Below, in pieces: positions 9,685-22,270 of a DNA stretch of 64,000 nt. Position 1 is the first letter of the stretch; each line of letters opens with the position of its first letter. The stretch covers positions 306,679-370,678 of the forward strand of contig FJOG01000024.1 of NCBI GenBank assembly GCA_900073065.1. Direction: 5' to 3'. A program made the position numbers and the translations under genes. The DNA comes from Phialocephala subalpina (lineage: Eukaryota; Ascomycota; Leotiomycetes; Helotiales; Mollisiaceae). Under the pieces are notes generated by a model. That model saw nothing but the letters and a program-made list of their open reading frames with translations, searched no databases and was not told the origin of the DNA.

Positions 9685-12600
9685 TCAGAACCTAACATGT
9701 ACCCCATCCCCCAAAACCCACCTCCCCGTCTCCCCCTCAAGATCCAAACTCAGCCGTCCCTTCTCATCGATCCAAGCTCCTTCGTCCTTGATCTCGATAA
9801 CCTTCCCACTATGACTCACTTCCTGCCTCGAAACACCAGCAGCGTCTTGTGGGATCCAGAGGCGCGGAGAACGTTTCCGCATCGCAGGCGGAGAGAAAGC
9901 ATCTTTCAACACCGAGTCCGAGTACTTATACTCCACATTATATAATTCCGTCGGGATACCGGCGCGAAGGACATGATAGTCGCAAAAAATATGCGGATGC
10001 ATAAACTTGAGTATGAAGTTCGCCTTGACGTTTGGGTTCGGGATGGGGCTCAACCAGCGGGACCAAAAATCCACCTTCTCGATGAACTTTGGGACAGGGG
10101 AACTGGTCCACTTTGCGCGAACCATGGACTTCACGGTCCCAGACACCAAATTCAACGCCCTATCTGCACCTTCAACAGGAATCGTTGGACCGCGAGATGA
10201 TTGATCACCGTGCGATACGGCGTCTTGGGCGCTGGGATCGAAATCCGAATCATACCCCGCCCCATCGTCTGGGTTGTTGGTTTCTAGATCGTTGTCATGT
10301 TTATCCTCTAGATTCTCCGCTAGCACAGGATGATTCCCTGCTTTCAACAGCTCTTCTTCCGCCGCTAGCGTTCTGGGTAGGTTGTAAAGAAGTGGTGAAA
10401 GGGCGTCATTGAGAGAGATATGGAAAATAGCAGAGAATATTACAAGTCCGAACATTAATACCACCGGTCCGTATGCGCCTTTGATGCCGAAGAGACCGAT
10501 GAGGCAGATTTCTGCCAAGTAGACGCCGGTGAGCGTTTGTTTCAAGGCGCGAGGGTAGCAGAGTCCGCGAGTGTCAAGGGAGGAGGAGTAGACGTAGTGG
10601 AGGTTGTATTTGTAGCTTAGATAAACGATGAAAAGGCCGATAGCTGCGACGCCTAGGACGATTGGGGCGATTAGGGAGTAAGAGATTGCGATGATTCCCA
10701 TGTTAGTAAATACTGGGTATACCGACCCCCAATGTATTTTTCGTAATCGATGATACCGCGCGTTGATGAGGCGGGGGTTTCCGCCTGAGTGGGACATGAA
10801 GCCGTGGCGGAAGATGGAAGCGAGGTGTGCGATTCTCGTAGCGGACATAGCGAGACCTTGGAGGATGAAGTAGGAGATATAGAAGTTGGAGGCTTTAGGG
10901 AGGTTTTTGGAGAGCAGGGAGCGGAGAGAGAGAGGGTTTTCGATGATTTGGGTGAGGGCAGCGGACGCGGCGGATGTGAGGGTTGTGATTAGGAAGACTT
11001 GGACGAGTTGGAAGACCATGTAGGAGTTTTGGACGAACAGTTCGATTTTGGATTCGGTTGGCACGCCGGCTTGGCGGGCGCAGACTGGGGATTATTAGTT
11101 ATGGGTATGTAGGGGTGGGGAGGGGGACGTACATCTCATAAGTATGGGAACAGCGGACATGAGGAGAGACAAGGCGACAGCGGGCAGGAGGCCGCTGATG
11201 AGTCCTAGGATGACGGAAGGGAGCTTGGGGATCCAGTGTAGGAAGAAGATGCTTTCCGAGAGGTATTTAACGTTGGATATTGACCCGATGAGAGCAGCTG
11301 GGAGGGAGAAAAAGATGACCATAGTAGCGACGAACCCTTGGATCAAGAATCTCCGTATAATTCGGCTGTACCATGAGAAGTACATTGAACCCCAGACAAT
11401 CTCCTCTGGTCGAACACCCACAATCTCGGCGCGCATGTTATTCGGGCTGTGGTGAGCTAGCGTTTGGTACGCAGCTTGTGCATCGACTTGGGAATGGAAC
11501 TCGATGAAGCAAGCGGGGATTGGACGACCTTTCCCTTTCCTGTAGTCTCGTCGTAACTTGTTGATCTTGATTCCGAGTGCCTTCAGACGACTGCGTGTCC
11601 ATCTGATGGTATCGACTCTCCTCCCATAATTCGCGATCGGTCTGTGATATGGTCGCTGTTCCACAGGTATCCATAATGCTGCCACTGATCCCACCACACC
11701 TTGGTCGGGGCCATCAAAACCATAGTTCGTCGACTGAATCGGAGTCCCGTCACTTCTAGTGTATTCTCTGGGCGATGCTGGTGTGATCGTAGAAGAGGTA
11801 GAGAGGGGTGATGTGGGCGAAAAGGTCGATATTGGGGACATGGGTGAGCCTGGACTCTCTGTCTTGACTTCGACGGACATCCCTTTCGGCTCCTTCGAGC
11901 TTCTCTCCGAAGGTGTCCCAACATTCGTCTCAATATCAGGATGTCCATTTTTCAGGGCCTTCTGATATGCCGCGTTTGCCTTCTTGATCAATTCGATCTC
12001 TGCCTTCTCAAGGCGGAATGCGGTCTGCTCTCTCTCGTTCACCAATTCGTCGAGATCCTCTGTAACTTTCGGAATCCATACGTTCTTGACGGTGTCTCCA
12101 AAGACGCGACGCAGTTTCTTCTCTTCCAGAACTTGGGCAGGAACGCATGTGAATAACACAGTACGTGATGAGAGGCGGTTGGCGTAAAATGGGGAGAGGA
12201 GATATGCTTGGCGAATGTTGATGAAGAAGACGCACTCTCGGCCGACCATGAACAGAATGAAGCCTATTCACATCAGTCAGATATTCCAATATGGCCTTGA
12301 TCCACCCACCAAAGAATACCCAAGCTATCAATGCATGAGCATAACACCAGCTTGGCTTAGCAATGTTCCCGAATGTCAGCAAATCGAGCTGCTTATTCCC
12401 ACCTCCACCGTACGTGTGCAGCGGCAATAGAATCGGCCAAGTGAGTAGCATGCCAAAGCAACATATCACACACAGAACTTTCAGATACCGCAGAAAAAGA
12501 AAGCCATCGAAGCTCGAATGATGCAGGACATCAATATCTGGCGTCCTCCAGAACTCTTTCATCCACTTGAACCATCCTGCGGGTAATTCTTTCGTTCGTT

Positions 12601-13154
12601 CACTGTCACAGTTAGCTCCTTCCTATCCCCAATTGAAACTGAATGGCGTACTGAGGCTCGAGACTACTGAGGAAAGTTCGCGGGGCGTAAACGCGGGGAA
12701 GATGCTTCCTCCCAATGACGAAGATCACGACACAAACAACAGCATAAATCGCGACCGGCACAAAGGTCATAAACAGCGTCGAAAAGCTGGCCGAGTTTGT
12801 CCCTTGAGGGACCTTTAACGCACTCGTCGACGTCGAGTTATCCCTCGCCGACCCGACTCGAGGGTCAGTCGTATTCTGAGCACGCCGTCAGCAGGCGTTG
12901 CACGAAGGAATCCTGACCGAAGGAGTGCCAAGCATCGCCAATCTCGATCACGATGCAGTCAAATTGAGCGATCAGGGGCTGTCACTCACGAGCTGTCTTC
13001 TCGCGACATGGATCCATTCTTCCCACGAGGTCATTGACATGTCGAGGGTCGGTAGGAGGGGAAACAGTGCATTTTGGACGTTCGAGACGATTGACGCCAG
13101 ATGCGTTGTGATGTCTTGAATGTTTTCCGCCGCCGCTTCTTCTTCTTTTGGCAA
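9685..13154 (-). CDS. CSC1/OSCA1-like calcium-permeable channel (DUF221 / RSN1 family)
   Basis: Five exons (12990-13154, 12652-12875, 12310-12602, 11133-12263, 9685-11084; introns 46-114 bp, phases consistent) give about 1070 residues. Exon 2 carries the first membrane helix (FSTLFMTFVPVAIYAVVC) and the conserved APRTFLSSLEPHER. Exons 3-4 hold TM2-TM3 and the family motif RECVFFINIRQAYLLSPFYA. A long cytosolic PHM7-type loop follows, with a Ser/Pro-rich insert, then the 7-TM core in exons 4-5. The tail ends in the extracellular/C-terminal PHM7_ext-type segment rich in charged residues. Family members are hyperosmolarity- or tension-gated cation channels or lipid scramblases at the plasma membrane. 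The start was chosen because it precedes a short N-terminal tail typical of the family. Confidence 0.93.
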
Positions 13155-13606
13155 AGATGGCTGGCTGGCTGGTTCCGTGAAGAGCTGAGAACCAGGGGTT
13201 GGTATCGATTGCAGTGTGGCGGAAAGGCGATGGTGGGAGATGATTGGAGGAGGAGGAGATGGCCCATCGTCTTGCTGTTTTAAGCGCTTCCGAGGTCACG
13301 TTGTTTTGCTGAACCTCGAACATTATTCTGTCCTGATTAGATTCTTTAGTTATGAAATTGATAGACCCGCGTATATGCAACTTTGAAAGACTCGATCCCA
13401 TCCATTATCCGCCAAGTGCCTCAAGTTTGTCCACAGTCACGAGACATTTATTTGTCAGCAGCAGGCTACTGTAGCAGGGGCTAAGCGAATTAAATCATCG
13501 TCTCGCGCTCGCGGTCGATGAGCTTCACTCTCTCCCTAGCAAACGTGAACACGAATTTATAAACCCCTTTCTTGGTATGCTTCCGTGGGTGCTATGAAGT
13601 ACGCAG
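13155..13606. promoter_or_regulatory. Divergent promoter region, channel gene and Zn2Cys6 regulator
   Basis: 452 bp separate the two divergent start codons. No strong TATA box is evident on either side. Confidence 0.4.
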
Positions 13607-16178
13607 ATGTTGCCATCTCTCCCGATAGACATGGAATCTCTTCCGAAGGAGAAACGGACCAGTGTAGCATGTGAAGAATGCAGGAAGAGGAAGAAAAAGG
13701 GAGAAACCGCTCTCGTTTCTGAAATTTGTACGAAGAACTAACACAGAGAATGGCTCTAGTGTGATGGGTTCCGTCCAGCATGTACGTGGTGTACAGCTTC
13801 TCAAAAAGACTGCGTGTACGCCGGCACAGTTGAGACTCGCAAGTGAGGGATACAAGCACGTGATATCTCATTTCAATCAACCGCTAACTTTTCGTACAGA
13901 CGCAAGCAGTTTGATGCCGAGTACCTGTCTGTCTTGGAAGAACAAGTCTCTACACTTCGTGCTCAGGTAGCAGATCTTCAACACACCCAAATTGTGTTAC
14001 CGTCGCAGGAGTCTGATGTTCCACCCCCCACGACCAGCAAGTTGTCGGACTTATCGCGGCCGCTGAGATCCTCCGAAGTTGTCAGTCTACGCACTGAGTC
14101 GAGCGAAGAGGACTCCTCAATGCTACAACTAGATCAAGTTCCGCAGCAGACCAATCGAGTGGCAGAGCTGTCACTCTCTTCGACTGCTATCGATGACCTC
14201 TCTGCACTAGTGTGGAGAATGAACATCGGCGAGAAGGGAAAACCAACTTTCATCGGACCTTCTGGTAATTTCTGTGTTCCATCTTCTGCAGACGGTCTGG
14301 CAGATCGTTCTGGAGCACGTCGTGCACCTCAGATGGACCTTGGACATCCAATACCCGACGTCTGTTATGATCTGGCAATCAAAACTAGACTCTGCAGCCT
14401 TTTCTTCAGTCAACTCAATCCTATTCATCAGTTTCTTTCGCCTTCGGTCCAGCTGGCACCAGATCTTTATCCTTTCGATGATCTGAGCTGGACTATCTTG
14501 CATAGTGCAATATTCGCTGCTGGTGCCTTGTTCTCGACTGTCGAAGAAGACCGAGATGCAGGCAAAGAATTCGCGACATGCATTGACATAAGCTCCGTGC
14601 AAGCCTGCCGGGAACAGCCATCGCTGCTGATGGTGCAAGCCTTGAGCATTACTGCGTGGAGAGAGCTGAGCCTAGAGCACAACAGTTCAGCTTCGATATA
14701 CCTGTGTGAGTGTTCCACATTAGCATGTCTCGGATTTGGCTGATGTTGAACCTCTCAGCCATGGCAGGTGGGCTTGCAGTGGATCTTGGATTACATGTCA
14801 TTGGGCTTGATGCGCTATCCGAGTCCAAGTCATCCAGGACACTTCTAGCAGAAGAACGAGAAATAAGACTCAGATCTTTCTGGGCATTCTTCCTGGTTGA
14901 TCGGTAAGAATTGGATCAATTCCTCCCAGAGATAGTTTTTGACACCATCTACTCAGAATTGCCGCGACGATGCTCGGAAGGAATTGTATCATCCCGTGGC
15001 GGCGTGTTGAGGTGCCTTTACTTCATTCTGATTTGCACCATTCAGCATCTGTCGATGAGGTCGTCTTCAGCCACCAATGCAGACTCTGGCAACTCCATGA
15101 TAATTTCATGGATCAAATGTAAGCCTCACTTCAGCGCGCATTCTATAACTTGTTGACAAGGATTGGCAGTTACTCATTCGAATTCAAAGCCCTACAATTC
15201 ATCCACCGAAATCGATTGCTCCTCTCTGCGCGAGCCGAACTCTTAGCATTCAAGCAACACATGCCTTCACTACTTCACTTGCCGACATCCAGCTCCAACA
15301 CAAAACCGCCACGATCTATCCTCTTTCTTCACATGTCGTATCAAACCTCTCTCCTCCTCATCCACCGACCCTATCTGCGCGAGCCTCCGGAGAGCAGCTC
15401 GTTCACGCTTGCTCTGGCCACCATGTCCTCTGCCGCGACCAGAATAACGCAGTACACCCAGGTATTCTACAAGCACTATCTCCAGCACAAATCCGGTGTT
15501 GAACCAACGCCGGTCCTGCCGTTCATCATTCACCATGTTTTGACAGCATCAATAATGCACCTCTTGCTGGCGACAGCTCGGACATCAGCTCGGATCTCAG
15601 TCGCTCGTCGAAACCTACAGATTTGTATGAATGTCCTTTCTGCCTTGGAACCAACCTGGCCAATTGCATCCAAAGCGATTGCGCAGATACAGGAACTCGC
15701 TGTGCAATGGAACATTGTTGGCGCCTTACCTTTGAAATGGAGCTTCGTTGGGATTGAGGAAAGCGGTTCTCGTGATAGCGCGACAAATCCGTTCGAGGAT
15801 CTCAGTGGCTTTCAAAATAGATCTGTATCCGATGCTGCTACTGCCGTTCCCGAATCTTGCCAAGGGGGTAACAGCACGACATCCCAATTTCGAACAGGAA
15901 CCGACGAAGGTCAGCCCTTCTCGGCGATTCAGCAACACGACGGCTTGATTGGTGGACTGTGGACAGCATCATCGCAGGTCGATTCATCTACTCTCGTGGA
16001 CGACACTCCTGGTGTCAATGATTTTGATTTCTCAGCCGAAGGACAGGAGCCCAACGATCCATTTGACAGCATACAAAACCACAACACCGATACCTCATGG
16101 TTGGAACCTCAATTTCTCCCTGACCCTTCAGCGCTCCAGGACGTATTCGACTTCCCCGAATTCAACATTCCTCCATGA
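13607..16178 (+). CDS. Zn(II)2Cys6 transcription factor with fungal-specific middle homology region
   Basis: Exons 13607-13714, 13760-13842, 13900-14705, 14759-14903, 14957-15118 and 15170-16178 give about 770 residues. Met at 13631 is an equally good start. Cys residues lie in SVACEECRKRKKK and CDGFRPACTWCTASQKDC, followed by a coiled-coil dimerisation helix (EYLSVLEEQVSTLRAQVADL). The MHR is recognised by YLSMAGGLAVDLGLHV, then RLRSFWAFFLVDR and MLGRNCIIPWRRVEVP. The C-terminus is acidic and Asn/Asp-rich, suggesting activation. Oddity: the usual exon border right after RKRKKK lacks a GT donor (GGAGAA). The next in-phase donor, GTTTCT at 13715, adds five residues between the second and third cysteine. 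The acceptor of exon 6 (15169 or 15160) is ambiguous. It shares a promoter region with the channel gene. Confidence 0.85.
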
Positions 16179-16317
16179 TTCATCTCTTACCCCATCTACA
16201 GTGCCTCGCACAAGACTCCACCACACAACAAATCCCCACCTCACCACTCAATACATCTTCAAACAACTCCCTTAAAACAACCACACAACCACACCCCCCT
16301 CCTCACGCCTCCCCTCC

Positions 16318-16797
16318 CTACTTCCCCACCCCCTCCGGATCCCAAGCAACAACCTCAATCTCAACCCTCATCCCCTCATCCCCCAACCTTTCAACCCCAA
16401 CACAAGTCCAAATCGGCCTATGCCCCTCTCCCATCCACGTTTTAAACCCCTTCGTCATAGCTTCCAACGCCTCATCATCCAGAGGCACATGATAAGAATT
16501 CACGCGGAAGACTTGCGACCAGCCTTTCCCGCCTGCGTGTTTGAGGTTCAGGTCTACGTTTGCGAATGCTTGGGAGATTTGGGTGGTGAGTGATAGGGGG
16601 TGGATGCCGGTTTTGGGGTCCCAGCCTCCTGTGGGGGTGGGGTTAGGCTTTGAGTTTGTTTGGGGGAGGAGGGGAGAGCGTATACCTTGGCCGGCGCATT
16701 CGATGCGGTCGCCTACTCGGACGGCTTGGTTGTATCCATGTTTATGTAGATTTCTCTGTCCTACTCCCTCGTACGCATAGTATTTCAAGTCCGCCAT
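16318..16797 (-). CDS. RidA/YjgF/UK114-family protein
   Basis: Exons 16686-16797 and 16628-16318 give 140 residues. The sequence carries YNQAVRVGDRIECAGQGGWDPKTG, then a Gln-x-x-Gln helix (TTQISQAFANVDLNLKHAG), VFRVNSYHVPLDDEA and the C-terminal HRPIWTCVGVERLG ending in VEIEVVAW. These are the family blocks of trimeric Rid proteins, which hydrolyse reactive enamine/imine intermediates such as 2-aminoacrylate. The 57-bp intron (GTATAC...CTAAC...CACAG) has no stop and is a multiple of three, so an unspliced reading would insert 19 residues into the conserved core. The gene is convergent with the upstream regulator, 139 bp from its stop. Confidence 0.9.
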   Translation of the reverse strand: MADLKYYAYEGVGQRNLHKHGYNQAVRVGDRIECAGQGIRSPLLPQTNSKPNPTPTGGWDPKTGIHPLSLTTQISQAFANVDLNLKHAGGKGWSQVFRVNSYHVPLDDEALEAMTKGFKTWMGEGHRPIWTCVGVERLGDEGMRVEIEVVAWDPEGVGK

Positions 16798-16923
16798 CCC
16801 TATTGTACCTCCTCACGTTATCAATATTAAGAAGGTGAAGCAAAGTAAGTGTTAGAAAGTCTGCTGTTGAAGAGTACAGCAAGATTTTGAACTTGTTGAC
16901 TGTTCACAGAGACAGAGGTACGG

Positions 16924-16933
16924 TATATATATA
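16924..16933 (-). promoter_or_regulatory. TATA-like element upstream of the RidA gene
   Basis: TATATATATA lies 127 bp upstream of the RidA start codon on the minus strand. Confidence 0.4.
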
Positions 16934-17234
16934 CTTTCTCGATGGGAACTCGATATCTTTGAGATTACAAATGCAAGGCAACGCGAGTAATGCAGGCACC
17001 ATCGAGAAAGGCATCGCTGTGTACGTGGACCTCGAGAATCGAAGTTACTGGATCAATTAGAACGACTCGAAGCTCTATAATCATGGCGGAATTATAATGC
17101 CGCCGTATTGGCTCCACCATCACGACTCCGCGCTAGGACCGAAATTTGCCGTGTTGATAGAGTCGGGATTGGGAATTCCGCCAGCTGGTACTTGGAATGA
17201 TAAATTCTACAACGTATATCGAGAATGAGGAGTT

Positions 17235-17486
17235 CCCGAAACCTTGTGTAGGGGACGCAACGAAAACTACAGCGGTAGGGCGGTCATGCCCGAAATCTTA
17301 TAAAGGGGTCACGACGAAAACTACAGGGAAGATTTTTGAACTTATAGGTTCTATATCACATGATTTATATCAGCGAGGTGGCTACGCTTTATGCGGCTAG
17401 TAGCGCGCGCAGACTTAATAATACTAACTTGTTCTAGCGATGCTCTATAAAGCTAATAGCGCGCCCGTAAACTTAATAATACTAAG
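17235..17486 (+). repeat. Two short tandem duplications at the edge of the AT island
   Basis: A 54-bp unit starting CCCGAAA... and ending in CGAAAACTACAG occurs at 17235 and 17289. A second unit, TAGCGCGC...ACTTAATAATACTAA, occurs at 17401 and 17457. The copies differ mainly by C/T and G/A changes. Confidence 0.65.
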
Positions 17487-20400
17487 AAAAATATTATTAA
17501 AAACTTTTCAAAAATAAGATTAAACTTTTTTCTTTATATTTCGAATTAAAAAGAATATCGTATTCTTTTATAATTTTAAAAAAATTAATTATAAAATCAA
17601 TTGATTTTATTAATCGAAGAATTAAACTTAATACGATTAACTATAGGAATTTCTTGGAAAAGCGAAATAATTCGATAAATATAATCGAAATATAAAATTC
17701 TTTGAATATTATATATTATTTTATTAATAAAAAAAAAAATTTTTTAAATTTTATATTAAATTTATTATTTTTAGAAAATAAATCGTTAAATTCTAATAAT
17801 CTCGAGTTTATAATTCTTAATTTTTTAGAATATATAATTATTATAATATACGAAATTTAAAATTAAAATTAAAATAATTATTAAAGAAATTTTATATTTT
17901 TAAATTTATATATATAATAATTTATTTGTTTATATAATCTTTTATTTATTTTTATTTTTTATTATTTTTTTTCATTTTATAAATAATAATAATAAATTTT
18001 TTTAAGGGTTTTTAATTATTTAATTCTTTCGAATTCTTTTTTAATTATTTAATTTTCTTTAATTTTTTTAAAAATTATTAAATATTAAATTAATTAATTT
18101 ATTTTAATAATACAAAGAATATTTTCTTATAGAATTATAAAACTAATTAAGCGCATTTTAATATTATTTTTCTTTTGAGAATTTGATTATTAATTATTAT
18201 AATATAAATAATTAAATAATTAAATAATTATTTTTGAAAGAATTACGATTTTCTTAATATAATTATATTTTAGTATTAAAGTTTCGATATTCCCAAATAA
18301 TCGAATCTTTAAAAGTTCTTTAATATTATCAAATTATAATAATCAATTAATTTTAATTATATAATCAATTTTTCTTATAAAGTTTACTTTAAGTAAAATT
18401 AAATACGGGAAAGATTATTAAACGTAAATAAATAAAAAAGTAAATAAAAAATATATATAAAATATTATTAAAATTTTAATATTTTTATTTAATTATAAAA
18501 TAATTAATTAGAGTTTAATAGGGTTTATAAGGATATAATTTATACGAGAGAATATTTCGCGTAAAATTCGAGATTATTAATTACTTTAATTTTTTTAATT
18601 TATTTAATATATATAACAATCAAATAAAATTTTTACCATTGAATATATTTTATTGAAAATCAAATTAAAATTTTAATTTTAAATTTAATTATTTTATTAT
18701 TTATTATAAATAAATTTTTTTAAAATAATAATATTCTCGATTTTATTTAATTAATTTTTTTTAATTTTTTTTATATTTTTACTTTTTATTTTCTAATTTT
18801 TTTCTAATATTATTAATATTATTATTATTAATATTTTTATAATATATAATAAAATAATTCTTTTTATTAATTTATTTAATAATTAATTATTTTCGAAATT
18901 TTAATTTCTAATTTTATAATATATTTATTTTTTATTTTTTCGATTTATTATTTTCGAATTATTAAAAAAATAATTTTTTATTTTTATTTTTAATATAAAT
19001 TAATTATTATTAATTATTTTATTATTTTATTTTTATAATTTAATTCTTTAATATTTAAAGAATATATTTTTATTTCGAAATAAATTAATTAAATTTAATT
19101 ATTTTCGATAAATTAAGAAATTTTTATTTTATTTTATTTTTACTTTAAAATAAATTAATTAAATTTAAATTTTCTTAATATTAAAATCCTTTTTTAGTTT
19201 TTTAATTTTAATTATTAAGAAATATATATTTATTTTCATTTNNNNNNNNNNNNNNNNNNNNTATAATTTCAATATAATTTTTAATTTCTTAATAATATTT
19301 TCGAAATAAATTAATAAAAATTTAAATAAAAATAAAAATAAAAATTTAAATATAATAAAAAAGAAAATTTATATATAATAAAAAAAAGGAAATTTTATTT
19401 AATAAAAAATAAATAAAAATATTATTACTTTGGAATATTTCTTATAAATTATTAAATATTTTTCTTAAATATAAAATTTTTTAATAATTACTTTTTTCTA
19501 ATTTCTAAAGTCTTATTATTATTAATTTGATATATATATATTATTTTAATATAAAATAAAAATTTAAAGAAATTATTAAAAATTTATTTTAATTTATATT
19601 TTATAAAAAGTTTTCTAATATTAAAATTTTAATTAATATTTAAATATTTATTATTCTTATTATTCTTATTTATTATTATTATATATATAATATATAATTT
19701 AATATAATTATAATATTTATATTATTAAAATCTTTATATAATTAAATTAAAAAAATTCAAAGAATAAAAATTTAATTTTAATAAAAATATAAAATATTAA
19801 TTATATATATATTTTTTTTTATTAAATATTACGAATTATTTTATTTTTTCGAATTTAAAAATTTTTATTTTAAAAATTTAATATTTAACGTAAATAATTC
19901 ATAATAATTTTAAAATTATTTTTTTCGAAGAAATTAAAAATCTAAATAATATACGAATTTAATTTATAATAAAATATTTATTTTCGATTTTTTTTTTATT
20001 TATTTCAAGGATTTTTATTTTTTTTATAATTTTTTTTTTAAAAAAATAATATATTTATTCTAATAATAAAAATTTTATATTTTTTATAATATATTAATTA
20101 AAAGTAATAAATAATTCTCGAATATTAATATTCGAATATATATATATAAAATTAAATATATATAATTTTATTATTTTCATTTTTTTTTAATTATTTTATA
20201 TTGATTTTATTTATATTTTCGTATTTTCTTTTTTTATTTAATGCGTTATTATAATATATTTTAATATTTCTATAATATGTACGCTAGAGCACGTGGCTGA
20301 AATATCACGTGATACGACTTATTAAAGGATATATAAGGTTGAATAAGTAATATTCTATTAATTTGGAATATTGAAATCTTTTAATTTAATTAATTAGTGC

Positions 20401-20650
20401 GATTCTTATTTCTTATCCACGTTATAATTTCGCTTGTGAATTTTAGTATTTTAATACGTTTTAATATTTTTTGAAAGATTACTTGAAATTAGAAAATATA
20501 TAAAATAATATTAAAGTAATTATAAAAAGAGGAAATTACTTTAATAAAGAAATCGAAATTATAAAAAGTAATATAAAGTAATTATTAGAAGGAAATTATA
20601 GTTTAATAATAAAGTAATATAATCAAATATTTAGAATTTATAAGTTTAAA
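17470..20650. repeat. Extremely AT-rich island, probable RIP-degraded transposon(s)
   Basis: About 3.2 kb is composed almost wholly of A and T, with TA-rich words and no open frame of note. The transition from normal composition is abrupt on both sides. In Pezizomycotina such islands are usually repeats mutated C-to-T by RIP. No element can be identified by eye. Confidence 0.85.
19242..19261. other. Assembly gap of 20 N
   Basis: Twenty consecutive N inside the AT island. The true length missing is unknown. Confidence 1.
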
Positions 20651-21460
20651 TATTATACTTGCGTTTAGCAAAGGATACTTCGAATCCAGGCTTTCCATGA
20701 TATTTATTTATAAGCCTTAGAATTTGGGAAGGCCCGTTTGCAATAGCCCGCATATATAATGTCACATGTAGGATTGGGTATCCTATTGACATAGCCTCTG
20801 GCTGGCTTATAACTACCACCTAAGGCTGCGCAGCTTCCATAACCTACGTAGAGCTCGCGTAAGCTTACGCGTAGAGTAGGAGGTCTTACGGGGGCTTTGC
20901 GGTTGTTATTCTTAGGCTGTTATTCTGTATATAGGGGCCCTTTGAATCTGTGGCAAAAGACAGAGATTAGTCTAGTACCAATCCGATCTATTGTTGCCTC
21001 CTTCTATTCTACACCTCACATATAGGCACCCATGGTACACTCATTTTCGCGCCCTATTCCTTGAAAACTCTATAAACGAAGAGTAGATAGTAGTTTGTAT
21101 AAAGAATGCAATTTTCTTGGCACATGGATCGCAGAGACCCATATTTCGGGGCTAATTTAAATACGGGTTGGATGTCAAGTAACGTGATCGTAAAACATGA
21201 CTGGTAAGTTGAAGACAGCGGCAAAATCCAGAGTATCTCGAGATCTTGAACTTCCAAATATTGATATAATTGATTGTTAAAGACAACTCAAATATATCGG
21301 ATCCGCAGTTAACATGATAGATTTATGACACTATAACATAATAAGGATAAAGGCAGACAATGACAGAAGAGAGTGTGTCGGAGTATGCAAAAGGAAATCC
21401 CCGGAATTCCTCGCCTAAGCCTGATATGGTTTTGCCAGCTCCCTTGTGTAATCTGCCAGC
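20651..21460. other. Flank of the AT island, no gene seen
   Basis: Composition returns to normal by about 20,680. No coding features are supported before the hypothetical gene. Confidence 0.4.
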
Positions 21461-22270
21461 TCAAATTGGAATAAAATAGGTCTCTCTCGTCAAATAGGAG
21501 CACATATTGGGTAGAGCCGTACGACAAGATTTGGCTGTTCTCTCCACTATTTGAAAGAATGGAAGCCGCCACTTCGGTTGCTCAAGGATCGTGACTGGAA
21601 CCATGCAATCTACAGCAATCCCAAATGATCGAATTTGGGCTGGCTTCAAAGCTTCTTCCTTTCCCTTGCCATTTCTTTTGCTGCTCATGGTCCGGATAGA
21701 CAAAGACCGCTTGATGAACTGCGATGCTTGGGGCAAGGACTGTTTGATGTTGTTGTATGCGCTGCGGAGATCACCGCTCACGCTTCGCCTACTCTCAGTT
21801 GGAGATGGTGCTCCCTCCATTGAGATAGAAGTCTGCCTTGTGCTTAGGGAAGGTTGCGTGTCTGAAAATGAAGTTCTGGCCTGGGACGTACAGCTGAAAC
21901 TGTGTAGTGGGGTGCTGGGCACATGATTTATTGAACTTTCGGCTGTACCTTCGTGGTGCATGTCGAAGACACTATGGGTTGTATTTAGTGGGAAGACTTG
22001 TGACAGAGGTTTGATATTTGACGTTGCTCGTTGGGCCTTCCTCTGAGGAGGGGCAGGAGTTGATGGAGTTTCAAGCTCGAGACGGGACAGAGGCCGTGAC
22101 GAATAGACTGATTGAGAGTACCAGTCGTTATCGTCATCTGCTGACTCAATGCTTTCAATTGTGCCCAAACGCATGTTCTGATCTTCGAAACGTATCTCGA
22201 GACTCTGGAGAGTCGCTAGGATGATCTTAAGTAGATCTGAAGACGTGCGATGAGTTAATTGAGGTTCCAT
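21461..22270 (-). CDS. Hypothetical Ser/Thr-rich protein
   Basis: The first ATG gives 269 residues in one exon. The N-terminal 60 residues are helical and acidic (SSDLLKIILATLQSLEIRFE). A disordered Ser/Thr/Pro-rich middle follows, then a basic patch (IKRSLSIRTMSSKRNGKGKEE), and the end is ordered and Cys-containing with RSFGIAVDCMVPVTILEQPK and a final ETYFIPI. Codon pattern and domain-like ends suggest a real gene. No signal peptide or membrane segment is seen and I do not recognise the family. The C-terminus may be truncated, because the gene sits near the AT island. Confidence 0.5.
   Translation of the reverse strand: MEPQLTHRTSSDLLKIILATLQSLEIRFEDQNMRLGTIESIESADDDNDWYSQSVYSSRPLSRLELETPSTPAPPQRKAQRATSNIKPLSQVFPLNTTHSVFDMHHEGTAESSINHVPSTPLHSFSCTSQARTSFSDTQPSLSTRQTSISMEGAPSPTESRRSVSGDLRSAYNNIKQSLPQASQFIKRSLSIRTMSSKRNGKGKEEALKPAQIRSFGIAVDCMVPVTILEQPKWRLPFFQIVERTAKSCRTALPNMCSYLTRETYFIPI

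Noticed and set aside
17470..20650. Mitochondrial insertion or centromere as the source of the AT island
   Set aside because: No mitochondrial gene or tRNA is visible and 3 kb is small for a centromere core; RIP is the simpler reading, though untested.
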